DNA from: Tanticharoenia sakaeratensis NBRC 103193
GTDB lineage: Bacteria; Pseudomonadota; Alphaproteobacteria; Acetobacterales; Acetobacteraceae
Assembly (NCBI RefSeq): GCF_000963885.1
Contig: NZ_BALE01000028.1
Coordinates: 41,756-105,755, forward strand
Direction: 5' to 3'
DNA: 64,000 nucleotides
Position 1 is the first letter of the stretch. Every line of letters starts with the position of its first letter. The notes under the pieces were generated by a model. The model saw nothing but the letters and a program-made list of their open reading frames with translations, ran no database searches and was not told where the DNA came from. A program made the translations under genes and the position numbers. Shown piece by piece: positions 1 to 8,451 of this stretch.

Positions 1-126
1 GATCTCGAAGCCGAGCACCAGGCACAACGTCAGGACTTCATCGATCCGGATCCAGAACGCATCGGGCTCTTTTCGGAACGGGGAACCGTAGGCGCGGCGC
101 CCAGGCGCAAACGCGGCCTCATCTAA
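1..126 (+). CDS. C-terminal end of an unrecognised protein (cut by window start)
   Basis: Frame 1 is open from the first base to a TAA at 124-126, giving 41 residues rich in charged amino acids and ending in a basic tail (RRKRGLI). The start lies outside the window. No family is recognisable from so short a tail. The minus strand is also open through this stretch, so the reading is not certain. The stop sits against the end of the antiporter fragment on the other strand, so a rearrangement junction may lie here. Confidence 0.35.
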   Translation, partial: DLEAEHQAQRQDFIDPDPERIGLFSERGTVGAAPRRKRGLI

Positions 127-284
127 TCGGTGGTAGTCCGGGATGCGGGCTGGATCGCCATGATGACGAACGACAGCAGGAGCGAGAACAGCAGGATGCC
201 GATCGTCATTGGCAGACGCCGCGGCAGCCTGTTGAGAATCCCGAACAGCGCCGAAAGCGTGAGCAGCAAGGAGACCGACTGTAT
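123..284 (-). pseudogene. N-terminal fragment of a CPA1-type sodium/proton antiporter
   Basis: Minus-strand reading gives about 53 residues with two hydrophobic helices split by a short basic loop: SVSLLLTLSALFGILNR, then LPMTIGILLFSLLLSF. This resembles the first two membrane segments of CPA1 (NhaP-like) Na+/H+ antiporters, in which an LP.TIG motif opens helix 2. The frame has no ATG of its own. An ATG at 286-288 lies one base out of frame, so removing one base would restore a normal start. The protein stops after helix 2, whereas full antiporters have 10-13 helices. I read it as a truncated relic. The family call is from memory of the motif and is moderate. Confidence 0.4.
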
Positions 285-526
285 TCATGCGCTACGGGTC
301 CGGTGCGCGCGTTGGGATCAGGGTGTGTCATCCGGGCAGGTTCGGGCGCAGGCTGCGCAATGTGCGGCGGATTCCAATGGTCTTCGGCGCTGACGGGTTG
401 CGAGTGGATGTCCTTTCACGAGCGATCAGGTTCGGGTCAGGATTGTCCCCTACAGTCGTGACCTGATCTCTCGCCATTCAGCTTGTCAGCCGTCGCAAGC
501 GCTGGCCCTTCCTGCAGGAGGCTGTC

Positions 527-1417
527 ATGACAGGTATTTCCAGCGTCGAGCGCCAGTTGACGGGCCGCCTCGATACACACGGACATGCCGACGAGGCTGC
601 GGCCGGCTCCGACGCGTTCGCGGATGCGCTGTCGTCCGCCGGGAAGAGGACGCGATCCGAGGCGGATGGCGATACGGCCGGCGCGTCGGACGCGAAACGT
701 GCCCGCACGTCCGGATCGAAGGCGGATGCCCTGCGTGATATGGGGGCGAACGCTTCCCGCTCCATCAGGACGAACGGTGGCGCGAAGGGAGCAGCACTTC
801 AGAATCTTGCCCGCCAGACGCCCGATCTCGCGCCGCAGGAGAGGCTGACGCAGCTGCAGCCTGCCGATTTCATCCAGAAGCGGGATGCGCCGACGGCAGG
901 CGATCACTCGCCGTCGATTGCATCCGTCAACCGGACCCAGTCGCCGGATTTCACCATCACCGGACGCGGGGCGTCCGCACGGACGGGAAGCCTTGCCGTC
1001 GGTGAGGAACATGTGCCGACCCTGCAGTTCCACACGCCGGATTTCGATCAGGACGGCGTGCATGATCGAGAAAAGGACGCAGCGGCACACACGATGCTGA
1101 CGACCGCGCGGGAAATGCACGGGGCCGGCGAGACGGCGCAGCATCCGGACGGGGCGTCTCTCCGGGATGCCGCGTTCCACGCCTATTCGCCGTATGACAG
1201 CAAGGGCGAGCCGACCATGAACGGCGTGACGCTGCCCAGGGTGCAGGTCTATTCACCGCACGGCACTGCCACCCAGCCGCTTCAGCAAGGCTCGAATGGT
1301 GTTTCGCCGATGATCGGTCAGGGAATCATCAACCTGTCCTATGCCGCGACGGCCACGACACCCGGAACACTGCCCGAGCATCTCGACGGATTGAGAATGA
1401 AGACGAAAAAATCCTGA
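527..1417 (+). CDS. Unrecognised 296-aa protein with disordered basic N-terminal region
   Basis: The ATG follows a strong ribosome site (AGGAGG about 7 bases upstream), which supports a real gene. I do not recognise the family. Residues 1-150 are low in hydrophobics and rich in Ala, Ser, Gly, Asp and Arg, typical of disorder. Two basic clusters, KRTR at 40-43 and KRAR at 57-60, are spaced like a bipartite nuclear import signal. Residues 160-295 look more ordered (several V/L/I-containing segments, a DFDQDGVHDRE acidic stretch near 172-182). There is no signal peptide and no membrane helix. It stands alone, flanked by gene debris. It might be a secreted protein or a phage or element cargo gene; neither is shown. 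Confidence 0.6.
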   Translation: MTGISSVERQLTGRLDTHGHADEAAAGSDAFADALSSAGKRTRSEADGDTAGASDAKRARTSGSKADALRDMGANASRSIRTNGGAKGAALQNLARQTPDLAPQERLTQLQPADFIQKRDAPTAGDHSPSIASVNRTQSPDFTITGRGASARTGSLAVGEEHVPTLQFHTPDFDQDGVHDREKDAAAHTMLTTAREMHGAGETAQHPDGASLRDAAFHAYSPYDSKGEPTMNGVTLPRVQVYSPHGTATQPLQQGSNGVSPMIGQGIINLSYAATATTPGTLPEHLDGLRMKTKKS

Positions 1418-1690
1418 CGGACTAGCTGGATATTCAGGCCTGACAGCACCTGACGGGTCACGGGCTGGACAAGATCGTCGCAGACTTTGCGCCCGTGAAA
1501 TGCCTACGAAAGCTTGCGCCACAGGCGTGCTCGATCTGACGGTATTGGCCGTCATATTCGGCGAGGGCCTGCTGATGGAAAAGGGCCTTGCGAGCAGGCC
1601 CGCTATCACGAATTTTTCTGCCTGCTCCTGCAGGAAGACACCAGAGCCCGTTGGCCGAGGATGTGCCATGCCTGCGCATCGGGGTTAGTG
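1358..1690 (-). pseudogene. Possible decayed gene read across several frames
   Basis: No single frame codes here, but consecutive pieces on the minus strand look protein-like when joined: DAQAWHILGQRALV (about 1682-1640), FLQEQAEKFVIAGLLAR (about 1640-1590), ALFHQQALAEYDGQYRQI and HFTGAKSAT (about 1590-1470), then VLSGLNIQLVRQDFFVF (about 1450-1390). This is what a gene broken by small insertions or deletions would look like. The family is unknown. High-GC DNA produces many chance frames, so confidence is low. Confidence 0.25.
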
Positions 1691-1780
1691 TTTGCGAGGC
1701 GAGCTGTTCTGGCAGAACATCATTGTCCTGCGACTGTCATGAATAGGGGGACAGATGGGCCCTGTGCTTATGCCGAAATG

Positions 1781-1808
1781 CAAAAGGGGGTGCACGGTAT
1801 TGCCGTAC
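1781..1808 (-). terminator. Candidate terminator after the aldehyde dehydrogenase gene
   Basis: On the minus strand a 6-bp stem (arms 1803-1808 and 1792-1797, one G-T pair) with a 5-base loop is followed by ACCCCC and then a run of four T. It lies about 40 bases past the stop codon of the aldehyde dehydrogenase gene. The stem is short, so the call is modest. Confidence 0.35.
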
Positions 1809-1846
1809 ACTCCCGCGTTCTGGCGTCCGCATCGTGTGTCCGGGTA

Positions 1847-3223
1847 TCAGCCCGGAGCAACCACGACCAGCTTGCGGTTGACGAACTCCATGATCCCCAG
1901 ATTTCCGAGCTCACGGCCGTAACCTGAACGCTTCACCCCGCCGAACGGCAGTTCCGGTGCCGTGCTGGTCCACTGGTTGATGAACACCATGCCTGTGTCG
2001 ATGCGCGACGCGAGCGCGGTTGCCCGATTGTGATCGCTCGAGAAGACCGAACCGCCCAGCCCGTAGGGTGAGTCGTTGGCAAGGGTGACCAGTTCGTCAT
2101 CGTCCTTGACGACATAGACCTGAGCGACCGGACCAAAGAACTCAGACTTGAAGGCCGGGTTGTTCTTGTCGATCCCGGTCAGGATCGTCGGTTCGTAGAA
2201 AAAGCCTTTCTGGCTCGCGGCCTTTCCACCGGTCACGACCTGCGCGCCATGCTTGACGGCCTCGTCGACCTGCTTGGTGATGGTCTCGAGCGCGCCTTTC
2301 GACGACATCGGCTGCAGCGTCGTGTCCTTGTCGAGCGGATCGCCCATCCGGGCGCGTTCGAACTCGGCTTTCAGGCCGGACACGAACTTTTCTGCGACAC
2401 GTTCATGCACGACGAAACGCTTCGCGGCAGTGCACACCTGACCCGCGTTGGACAGGCGGGCGACGGCACCGATCTTGATGGCGCGCGCCAGATCCGCATC
2501 ATCCAGCACGGCAAAGATATCCATGCCGCCCAGTTCCATGGTCGATTTCTTGAGGTATTTCGCAGCCGTGGATGCGACCGCCGCACCTGCCCGCTCGGAT
2601 CCCGTCAGGGCAACACCCTGCACGCGATCATCCGCGATCAGGGCAGCAACCTGATCCGGGGTGATGAACAGATTGACGCATGCGCCGTCCGGCGCGCCCG
2701 CATCACGAACAAGCGCCTCGAACAGCACCGCGCAATGCGGGACGATTTCGGCATGCTTGATCAGCACGGAATTGCCGACGGCGAAGGCCGGCGCGACGAC
2801 GCGAACCAGCTGGTAGAACGGGAAATTCCACGGCTCGACAGCAACGAGCGTTCCGATCGGCGCATTCTCGATCCATGCATCGCCCATCGGCGTGTCGCAG
2901 GGTGTCCGCTTCAGCTGTTCCTTCGCGTGTTCCGCGTAATAGCGCGCGATGCCGCCACAGAGCTTCACCTCTTCCTTCGCATCCGCAAGGCGCTTGCCCA
3001 TTTCGACGCTGGCGGCCTGCGCCAGTTCCTCGGCGCGGAGTTCGAACAGATCGGCGATCTTCGACAACACGGCCAGACGATTTTCGATCGGGCCCTGACC
3101 CCAGTCCGGTGACCGGAAGGCGGCATCGGCCCGGTCCAGCGCGTCGAACGACTCCGCGTCCGTATGGCCGGTGTAGACCTTCACTGTCTGCTCTGTGAAA
3201 GGATTGATGGTCTGATATGTCAT
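1847..3223 (-). CDS. NAD(P)-dependent aldehyde dehydrogenase (succinate-semialdehyde dehydrogenase-like)
   Basis: A full 458-aa aldehyde dehydrogenase of the cytosolic superfamily, oxidising an aldehyde to its acid with NAD(P)+. Visible features are the PWNFPF motif (131-136, catalytic Asn134), Lys156 of the cofactor site, GSE at 208-210, general-base Glu230 in ELGGMD, catalytic Cys264 in GQVCTAAKR, and the EFFGPV segment near the C-terminus. The length and the closing motif PFGGVKRSGYGRE fit the GabD/Sad branch, so succinate semialdehyde or a short aliphatic aldehyde are plausible substrates. The usual ELGGSDPF motif is ELGGMDIF here. No signal peptide. It appears monocistronic, with a weak terminator candidate downstream and a 700-bp gene-free stretch upstream. 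Confidence 0.93.
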   Translation of the reverse strand: MTYQTINPFTEQTVKVYTGHTDAESFDALDRADAAFRSPDWGQGPIENRLAVLSKIADLFELRAEELAQAASVEMGKRLADAKEEVKLCGGIARYYAEHAKEQLKRTPCDTPMGDAWIENAPIGTLVAVEPWNFPFYQLVRVVAPAFAVGNSVLIKHAEIVPHCAVLFEALVRDAGAPDGACVNLFITPDQVAALIADDRVQGVALTGSERAGAAVASTAAKYLKKSTMELGGMDIFAVLDDADLARAIKIGAVARLSNAGQVCTAAKRFVVHERVAEKFVSGLKAEFERARMGDPLDKDTTLQPMSSKGALETITKQVDEAVKHGAQVVTGGKAASQKGFFYEPTILTGIDKNNPAFKSEFFGPVAQVYVVKDDDELVTLANDSPYGLGGSVFSSDHNRATALASRIDTGMVFINQWTSTAPELPFGGVKRSGYGRELGNLGIMEFVNRKLVVVAPG

Positions 3224-3925
3224 GGAACCTGGTTCTCCATCGGCCGGAACGTCCAGAGCCTGCAGGCGGAACGCGCCGGGTCAGTTCAAAGCGATCAATC
3301 GCCGTCGAACACAAATGGACAGGGGCGCAGGGCTCCTGTTCTCGGCTTGCTTCGAACGCATCAGGCACGAAGGTCCGGCGGGATCTCGAACTTGGTCGGA
3401 CACGGTCAACGCAGGCGTCGGCGCCGTTGTTCCCATGAGAATCCTGCAAGGGGGATGCCCGCTTCGGCCGTCCATGAGGCCTTGGCGGCATGACGGGCGA
3501 GCGCCGACTGTCCTGTCCGGTTGCGACAGCCGACACGTGATCAGTCCGTCGGGCGCCTGCAACCGCTGAGGCTCGATCGAATTTTCTCTTTATCACGCAT
3601 GAAAGCGTCTGAAGCCGACGATACCAAGGGTGTTCGAGCGCCCGACGACGGATCCGCCCCGGCCGTGTGCACGGGAGGTGCGCTCGCCTGAGCGATATGT
3701 CCGGCCTGATCGGCCTTTGAATATCTCGCGCCGATTTGCGCGTGTGAGCGTCGCGTTGGTCGATGTCCGGTACAAATGGAAATCCGATTTCGGACTCTTC
3801 TGTTCTCGCGAAGTCGGGCCCGGCGCGGCGGGAACGGCGTTCTGCTTCAGGGAGCTGGGAAGAAGGTGTTGAGACCGTGTCCGCCTCGATCCGCCTTTCG
3901 GCGTAACTGATCGACGTTCGTTGCT
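3224..3925. other. Gene-free stretch of about 700 bp
   Basis: This lies upstream of the aldehyde dehydrogenase gene and downstream of the prepilin peptidase gene. Short frames exist on both strands, but none has a ribosome site, recognisable motif or plausible composition. An AT-richer patch at about 3573-3600 is the only obvious compositional change. It may hold the aldehyde dehydrogenase promoter or the remains of a lost gene. I see nothing definable. Confidence 0.5.
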
Positions 3926-4675
3926 TTACGTCGGCCAGAGCAGGCGCAGCGTCCAGATGGCGAGTGCAAGGGGTGGTCCGAACGGGAGGCGCAGGGTGGC
4001 CGCGAAGCGCCGGGTCCGGATCATGGCGGAGAGCGCCATGGCAAGCCCGATCAGGGCTGCGAGGAGCAGGCACGGCGCGAGCGCGTCCGGCCCGAGCCAG
4101 GCGCCGCCGGCCGCGAAGAGCTTGGCGTCTCCGGCACCCAGGCCGTCGCGTTTGCGGATCCGGCGGTAAAGAAAGGCGGTGAGTGCGAAGGTCAGCCACG
4201 CCAGGGCGGCTCCAAGCGCACGCGGCGGAATGGCGGCCGGATCGCCGCCGGTGGTCAGGGCCGCCTCGGCAAGGCCTGCGAGAATCAGGGGCAAGGTCAG
4301 GCTGTCGGGCAGGATCAGGTGACGGATATCGATCCATGCGAGCGCAAGCAGCGTCCAGCCCAGAATGCAGTCGGCGATCTGCCGAAGCGGGTCGGGATCG
4401 CACAGGACCGCACTGGCGGCGATGGCGAGGGCAGCAAGTTCCACATGAACGTGGAAGCGGCCGATCGGAGCATGGCAGGCACGGCAGCGTCCGCGCAGGA
4501 GGGTGTAGCTCGCCAGCGGGATCAGGTCATACGGCGCGATCGGCTGACCGCAGGTATCGCAGCGGGAGCGATCCAGCGCCACGGGCCGGTGGTCCGGCAG
4601 GCGATTGATCAGCACGCCGGCGAGGCTGCCGGCGAAAGGTCCGGCGATCAGGAGGCTGATGGCTGTGAGTGTCAT
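3926..4675 (-). CDS. Prepilin peptidase (type IV leader peptidase, A24 family)
   Basis: A 249-aa inner-membrane aspartic protease that cleaves type IV pilin or pseudopilin leader peptides. The cytoplasmic loop carries the two zinc-type pairs C39-x2-C42 and C64-x2-C67 found in the bifunctional PilD/GspO form, which also N-methylates the new N-terminus. The catalytic aspartates are visible as D116 in the IDIRHLILPD segment and D183 in GAGDAKL. About six to eight hydrophobic segments span the protein, as expected. No pilus or type II secretion genes are in view, so its substrates are encoded elsewhere. It lies downstream of ptsI on the same strand with a 120-bp gap and may be a separate unit. 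Confidence 0.92.
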   Translation of the reverse strand: MTLTAISLLIAGPFAGSLAGVLINRLPDHRPVALDRSRCDTCGQPIAPYDLIPLASYTLLRGRCRACHAPIGRFHVHVELAALAIAASAVLCDPDPLRQIADCILGWTLLALAWIDIRHLILPDSLTLPLILAGLAEAALTTGGDPAAIPPRALGAALAWLTFALTAFLYRRIRKRDGLGAGDAKLFAAGGAWLGPDALAPCLLLAALIGLAMALSAMIRTRRFAATLRLPFGPPLALAIWTLRLLWPT

Positions 4676-4757
4676 GAACGGATGCGCCCGACCGGGCGGG
4701 CGATCCGGAACAGGGTCATCCGGCGCGATGCTTCACGCGGCTGGCGATGTAATCGCC

Positions 4758-4793
4758 TGAACGCCTGTCGGCCCGCATCAGGCAGGGCGTTCA
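4758..4793 (-). terminator. Imperfect hairpin after ptsI
   Basis: Arms TGAACGCC (4758-4765) and GGCGTTCA (4786-4793) pair perfectly and a GCCTG/CAGGC pair can form inside. It begins a few bases past the ptsI stop. There is no clear T run, so it is only a candidate terminator or mRNA-stabilising hairpin. Confidence 0.3.
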
Positions 4794-4796
4794 CGC

Positions 4797-6620
4797 TCAC
4801 GCTGCGGTCGGCTTGAAATCCCGCACGAGCGCCCGCACCCGTGCGGGATCGGTTTCTGCCAGCGCCTGGCGGGCCAGCCGGTCGCAGGCATCCAGCGTGA
4901 GCGACCTCACCATGCGCTTGACGCGCGGTAACGCGGAAGCGCTCATCGAGAAGCTGCGCAGGCCCAGCCCGATCAACAGCGCCACCGCACGCGGGTCGGC
5001 CGCGATTTCACCGCACACGGACACCGGCCGGTGGATCTGCAGGGCCGCCGACGCGGCGGACGCGATCAGGCGCAGGACCGCGGGGTGCAGCGGCGCATAC
5101 AGGCTCGCGACGTCGGCCAGCGCGCGGTCCACGGCAAGCGTGTACATCGTCAGGTCGTTGGTGCCGAGCGCCAGGAAGTCGGCCCGGCGGGCCATGATGT
5201 CGGCGGTCAGCGCGGCGGCCGGCGTCTCGATCATGACGCCGAGCGGCGGCAGCGGATCGGCGATGGTCACACCCCGACGGCGCAGCTTGCGGGCCGTGCG
5301 CTCATAGATATCGCGTCCGCGCATGATCTCGTCGGACGACGTGACCATCGGCAGCAGGACGCGGACCGGGCCTGTGGCGCCCGCACGCAGGATGGCGGCA
5401 AGCTGGGTCTCGAGCAGATGCGGATGGCGCAGCAGCAGGCGCAGGCCCCGCAGGCCGAGGGCCGGATTGTCGCTGTGGCTCGCCTGTCCGAGGCCAAGGC
5501 GGGCCATCTGGTCGTGGCCCTTCTCGCCGCCCCAGTCGAGCACGCGGATCGTGGTGGACGCGCCGCCCATGGCCTTGATGAAGCGCTTGTAGAGCGCGGC
5601 CTGCGCCAGTTCGTCCGGGAAATCGCCCTCGGTTTCGGCGAACAGGAACTCCGTGCGCAACAGACCGATCCCGGCGGCGCCCGCGCGCTTGAGCTGCGGG
5701 AGTTCGGTCGGCAGCTCGACATTGGCGAGAAGCTCGATGTCCTCGCCGCTGACCAGGCGGGCGGGCAGGCGACGGAGCTTCGTGTCGCTCCGGCGCGCAT
5801 GGGCGAAGGCCGTCGCCTGATCGTGGGCGCGGGTCAGGGTCGTGGGCGCGGGCGCCGTGGTGATGCGGCCGATGCCGTCCTCGCCGGCATCCAGCACCAG
5901 CGCGTCGCCGTCCCTGACGGCGTCCAGCAGATGCGGCACGCCGAGCACGGCCGGGATGTCGAGGGCGCGCAGCATGATGGCCGTGTGGTCGGCGCCGCCC
6001 CCGTTGCGCGCAACCACGGCGCGGATGCGGGTGGGGTCGATCAGGGCCACGTCGGCCGGGCGAAGCTGCTCGGCCACGAGAATGCAGCCTTCGGGCAGCG
6101 TGGAGAACGCGCGGAACGCAACGCCCGCCAGATTGCGCAGCAGCCGGCGGCCGATCTCGCGGATTTCGCCGGCCCGCCTGCGGGCGGCTTCCTCGTCCTC
6201 GGGGGAGGGCGCATCCGGGGTGGGGCCGCGCGCGGCGTGCGCCAGTGTCGCGAGGGCTTCGGTTTCGTCGTGGACAGCGGCGTCCGCGGTGATGCACGCG
6301 GTCTCGATCCGGGCGCGGATGGCGCGCGTCAGGCGGGACGGCCCGAGCATGCGCTGATAGACCGCCAACAGCGAGCCGATCTCGACCTGGCCTTCTTCGG
6401 GGAGGGTCGCGAGCTTGCGCTGGAGCTTCTCGATCTGGTGCAGGGCGCGGGCGATGGCCGCGTCCAGCCGCGCGAGTTCCGTCGCGGGATCGGCGGGCGT
6501 TGCCGTCCGGTCGATCGCGGGCACCGGGCTTTCCCGCACGACGGCGGCCGGGCCGGTCGCAATCCCGGGGACGACGGCCTCGCCCGTCAGGGTGCGTTCG
6601 CGGGCCAGCGTGTCAGTCAT
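4797..6620 (-). CDS. ptsI: PTS enzyme I (phosphoenolpyruvate-protein phosphotransferase)
   Basis: Enzyme I takes phosphate from phosphoenolpyruvate onto a histidine and passes it to HPr. With the start at the ATG at 6618-6620 the protein is 607 aa, near the usual 570-600. The N-terminal domain carries the phosphohistidine, His212, in GGADHTAIMLRAL. The C-terminal PEP-binding barrel shows LLRTEFLF, VRVLLPMVTSSDE and the LGTNDLTMYTLAVDR signature. The frame stays open upstream into ptsH, but the ATG used here overlaps the ptsH stop by 8 bases (ATGACTGA), the normal coupled arrangement. No EIIB or EIIC permease is nearby, so this chain probably signals rather than imports sugar. Confidence 0.95.
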   Translation of the reverse strand: MTDTLARERTLTGEAVVPGIATGPAAVVRESPVPAIDRTATPADPATELARLDAAIARALHQIEKLQRKLATLPEEGQVEIGSLLAVYQRMLGPSRLTRAIRARIETACITADAAVHDETEALATLAHAARGPTPDAPSPEDEEAARRRAGEIREIGRRLLRNLAGVAFRAFSTLPEGCILVAEQLRPADVALIDPTRIRAVVARNGGGADHTAIMLRALDIPAVLGVPHLLDAVRDGDALVLDAGEDGIGRITTAPAPTTLTRAHDQATAFAHARRSDTKLRRLPARLVSGEDIELLANVELPTELPQLKRAGAAGIGLLRTEFLFAETEGDFPDELAQAALYKRFIKAMGGASTTIRVLDWGGEKGHDQMARLGLGQASHSDNPALGLRGLRLLLRHPHLLETQLAAILRAGATGPVRVLLPMVTSSDEIMRGRDIYERTARKLRRRGVTIADPLPPLGVMIETPAAALTADIMARRADFLALGTNDLTMYTLAVDRALADVASLYAPLHPAVLRLIASAASAALQIHRPVSVCGEIAADPRAVALLIGLGLRSFSMSASALPRVKRMVRSLTLDACDRLARQALAETDPARVRALVRDFKPTAA

Positions 6621-6909
6621 GTTCGCCGAACCCGTCGGCCAGGAGGGCGAGCAGGGCCCTGATCGCGTCCCGGGCGTCCGGGCCGCGGGCCTCGAGAGTG
6701 ATGTCCTCGCCGCAGGCGGCGCCAAGCATCATCAGCCCCATGATCGAGCAGGCATTCACGCTCTGACCGGCGCGCGCGACATCGATTTCCGACGAGAAGC
6801 GCTCCGCGGTGGAGACGAATTTGGCCGCCGCCCGCGCATGGAGGCCGAGACGGTTGACGATGCGCGCGTGCGCACGCTCGATCTGAGGGTCTGTCGTCTC
6901 TTCGGACAT
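6613..6909 (-). CDS. ptsH: HPr phosphocarrier protein
   Basis: A 98-aa HPr, slightly longer than the usual 85-90 because of an N-terminal extension. The phosphorylation site His24 is in the LGLHARAAAKF motif. The regulatory serine targeted by HPr kinase is Ser55 in NACSIMGLMML, where the common Lys before the serine is Cys. It receives phosphate from enzyme I and donates it to the EIIA encoded just upstream. An 8-bp gap separates it from the EIIA gene, and it overlaps ptsI by 8 bases, so translation is coupled. Confidence 0.95.
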   Translation of the reverse strand: MSEETTDPQIERAHARIVNRLGLHARAAAKFVSTAERFSSEIDVARAGQSVNACSIMGLMMLGAACGEDITLEARGPDARDAIRALLALLADGFGEHD

Positions 6910-6917
6910 GATGCGGC

Positions 6918-7394
6918 TCAGCAGCAGCCCTGATCGGAGTGCGGGGGTGATGCTGCACGGAGCATGTGCTCGCGATAGGGGCGCGCGCCTGCGAGGCAGG
7001 ATTCGGGCACGTCGCAGGCGGCATGGAGATATTTGCGCCCGGCGGCGATCGCGCGGTCGATGCAGTCGGCAAAGCCGCAGAGCGGACGTGCCTTGGCGAG
7101 CTTGACCAGCATCGGCACGTTCACACCCGAGAGCACCTCGACATGCGTGCCGTCGCGGAAGGACAGCGCGAGATTGGCGGGCGTGCTGCCGAACATGTCG
7201 GTCAGCAGGAGCGCGCCGTCGCCCGTGTCCACCTCGCCCAGCGCCTGCGCCAGATCGGCATGGCGTCGTTCGGGGTCGTCGGTTGCATCGATGGAGACGC
7301 AGGCAAGCTGCGTCTGGGGGCCGACCACGTGCTCGGCGGCGTCACGCAGGGCGTTTCCGAGCGGGCCATGGGTGACGAGGACGAGACCGATCAT
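6918..7394 (-). CDS. PTS EIIA component, mannose/fructose family
   Basis: A 158-aa EIIA of the mannose class. The start ATG at 7392-7394 overlaps the rapZ stop as ATGA and places the active-site His9 in the first strand (VLVTHGPLG), as the family requires; a longer frame upstream lies inside rapZ. The LLTDMFGSTPANLA segment is characteristic. The C-terminus is extended and Cys-rich relative to a bare EIIA domain. In alphaproteobacteria such orphan EIIA-Man proteins end a regulatory phosphorelay with HPr kinase. No cognate EIIB/C/D genes are in the window, so a signalling role is inferred. Confidence 0.92.
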   Translation of the reverse strand: MIGLVLVTHGPLGNALRDAAEHVVGPQTQLACVSIDATDDPERRHADLAQALGEVDTGDGALLLTDMFGSTPANLALSFRDGTHVEVLSGVNVPMLVKLAKARPLCGFADCIDRAIAAGRKYLHAACDVPESCLAGARPYREHMLRAASPPHSDQGCC

Positions 7395-8416
7395 GTGGGG
7401 CTCGGGGGCAAGGGGGCGGCGGGAACCCTGGAAGATGGCGTGTTCCCGGGCGCGCGCCAAGCCTTGCCCGGATCATGGCGTGTTTCGATGCCGAGTTCGC
7501 GGTGCAGCACGACGACCGGCCAGCCGGCGAGCGCCGTGCTGCAGGCGGGTTTTTCAGTAATTTCCTGGGCCAGCGCCTCGACCAGCGTCACGGAACGGTG
7601 CTTGCCGCCGGAGCATCCGATTGCAACGGTTGCGTATTTCTTACCCTCCGCGACGAAGCGCGGCAGCACGAGGGCCAGGGTCTGGCGGATCAGGTCGAGG
7701 AAGCGCGCATAGTCCGGATCGGCCGCGACATAGGCCTTCACGGGCGCGTCCAGTCCGGTCAGGGGCTGCAGGGCCGGATCGTAGTGCGGATTGCGCAGGA
7801 ACCGGGCGTCGAACACCAGGTCCGCCTCGCGCGGGAGGCCCGCCGGATAGGCGAAGGACATCAGTGTCAGGGCCAGACCTTCACCCGGATCGTCGGCCAG
7901 GGGGCCGAAATGGGTCTCGATCATGCGGCGCAGCGCGGGCGGCGGCAGGTCAGACGTATCGACCAGCAGGTCGGCGCTGGCGCGCAAGGGGGCGAGCAGG
8001 GCTGTTTCCTGCTCGATGCCCTGGGAAATGGCGCCGGAGGCCGCAAGCGGATGGCGTCTGCGTGTCGCTGTGAAGCGTCGCAGCAGGATCGGGGTCTCGG
8101 CAGTGGCGAAGATCAGTTCGGCATCGATATCGGGCAGGCTCCGCAGGCTTGCGAGCGCGCGCAACACGAGGGCCGCCTCGAATCCCCGACTGCGGACATC
8201 GACGCCGATGGCAAGCTTGGTGCCTGCGCGCGTGACGAGCGCATCGAGCATGCCGATCGGGGGGTTGTCCACGACCTCATGGCCGAGATCCTCGAGGATC
8301 CGGAGAATGGAGGACTTGCCGGCCCCGGACAGTCCCGTGACGAGCAGCACCCGGCGCGTGGCGACGGGGGGCGGAGCGTTCGGCGGCAGTTCGGGCGGGG
8401 TCGGGGAGGACGCCAT
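7391..8416 (-). CDS. rapZ: RapZ family nucleotide-binding protein (RNase adapter)
   Basis: A 341-aa P-loop protein of the RapZ/YvcJ family. Walker A is GLSGAGKS (28-35), followed by the family segment EDLGHEVVDNPP. The C-terminal domain carries GCSGGKHRSVTLVEALA, the conserved signature of the sugar-sensing half. In enterobacteria RapZ binds glucosamine-6-phosphate and guides RNase E to an sRNA; in alphaproteobacteria it travels with hprK and the PTS genes, as here, and its partner is less clear. The last 30 residues (Pro/Ala-rich) are not typical of the fold. It overlaps the EIIA gene by ATGA and lies 35 bp after hprK. Confidence 0.93.
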   Translation of the reverse strand: MASSPTPPELPPNAPPPVATRRVLLVTGLSGAGKSSILRILEDLGHEVVDNPPIGMLDALVTRAGTKLAIGVDVRSRGFEAALVLRALASLRSLPDIDAELIFATAETPILLRRFTATRRRHPLAASGAISQGIEQETALLAPLRASADLLVDTSDLPPPALRRMIETHFGPLADDPGEGLALTLMSFAYPAGLPREADLVFDARFLRNPHYDPALQPLTGLDAPVKAYVAADPDYARFLDLIRQTLALVLPRFVAEGKKYATVAIGCSGGKHRSVTLVEALAQEITEKPACSTALAGWPVVVLHRELGIETRHDPGKAWRAPGNTPSSRVPAAPLPPSPT

Positions 8417-8451
8417 GCGCGCATCCTAGCGCATCACGACGGCGGTTGAAA

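Noticed and set aside
437..1180. 247-codon minus-strand frame overlapping the 296-aa unrecognised gene
   Set aside because: The plus-strand gene has a strong AGGAGG site; the minus frame has none and is extremely Arg-rich.
2703..4403. 566-codon minus-strand frame across the aldehyde dehydrogenase and prepilin peptidase region
   Set aside because: It overlaps two confident genes in other frames and is Arg/Pro-rich, the usual look of a GC-driven shadow.
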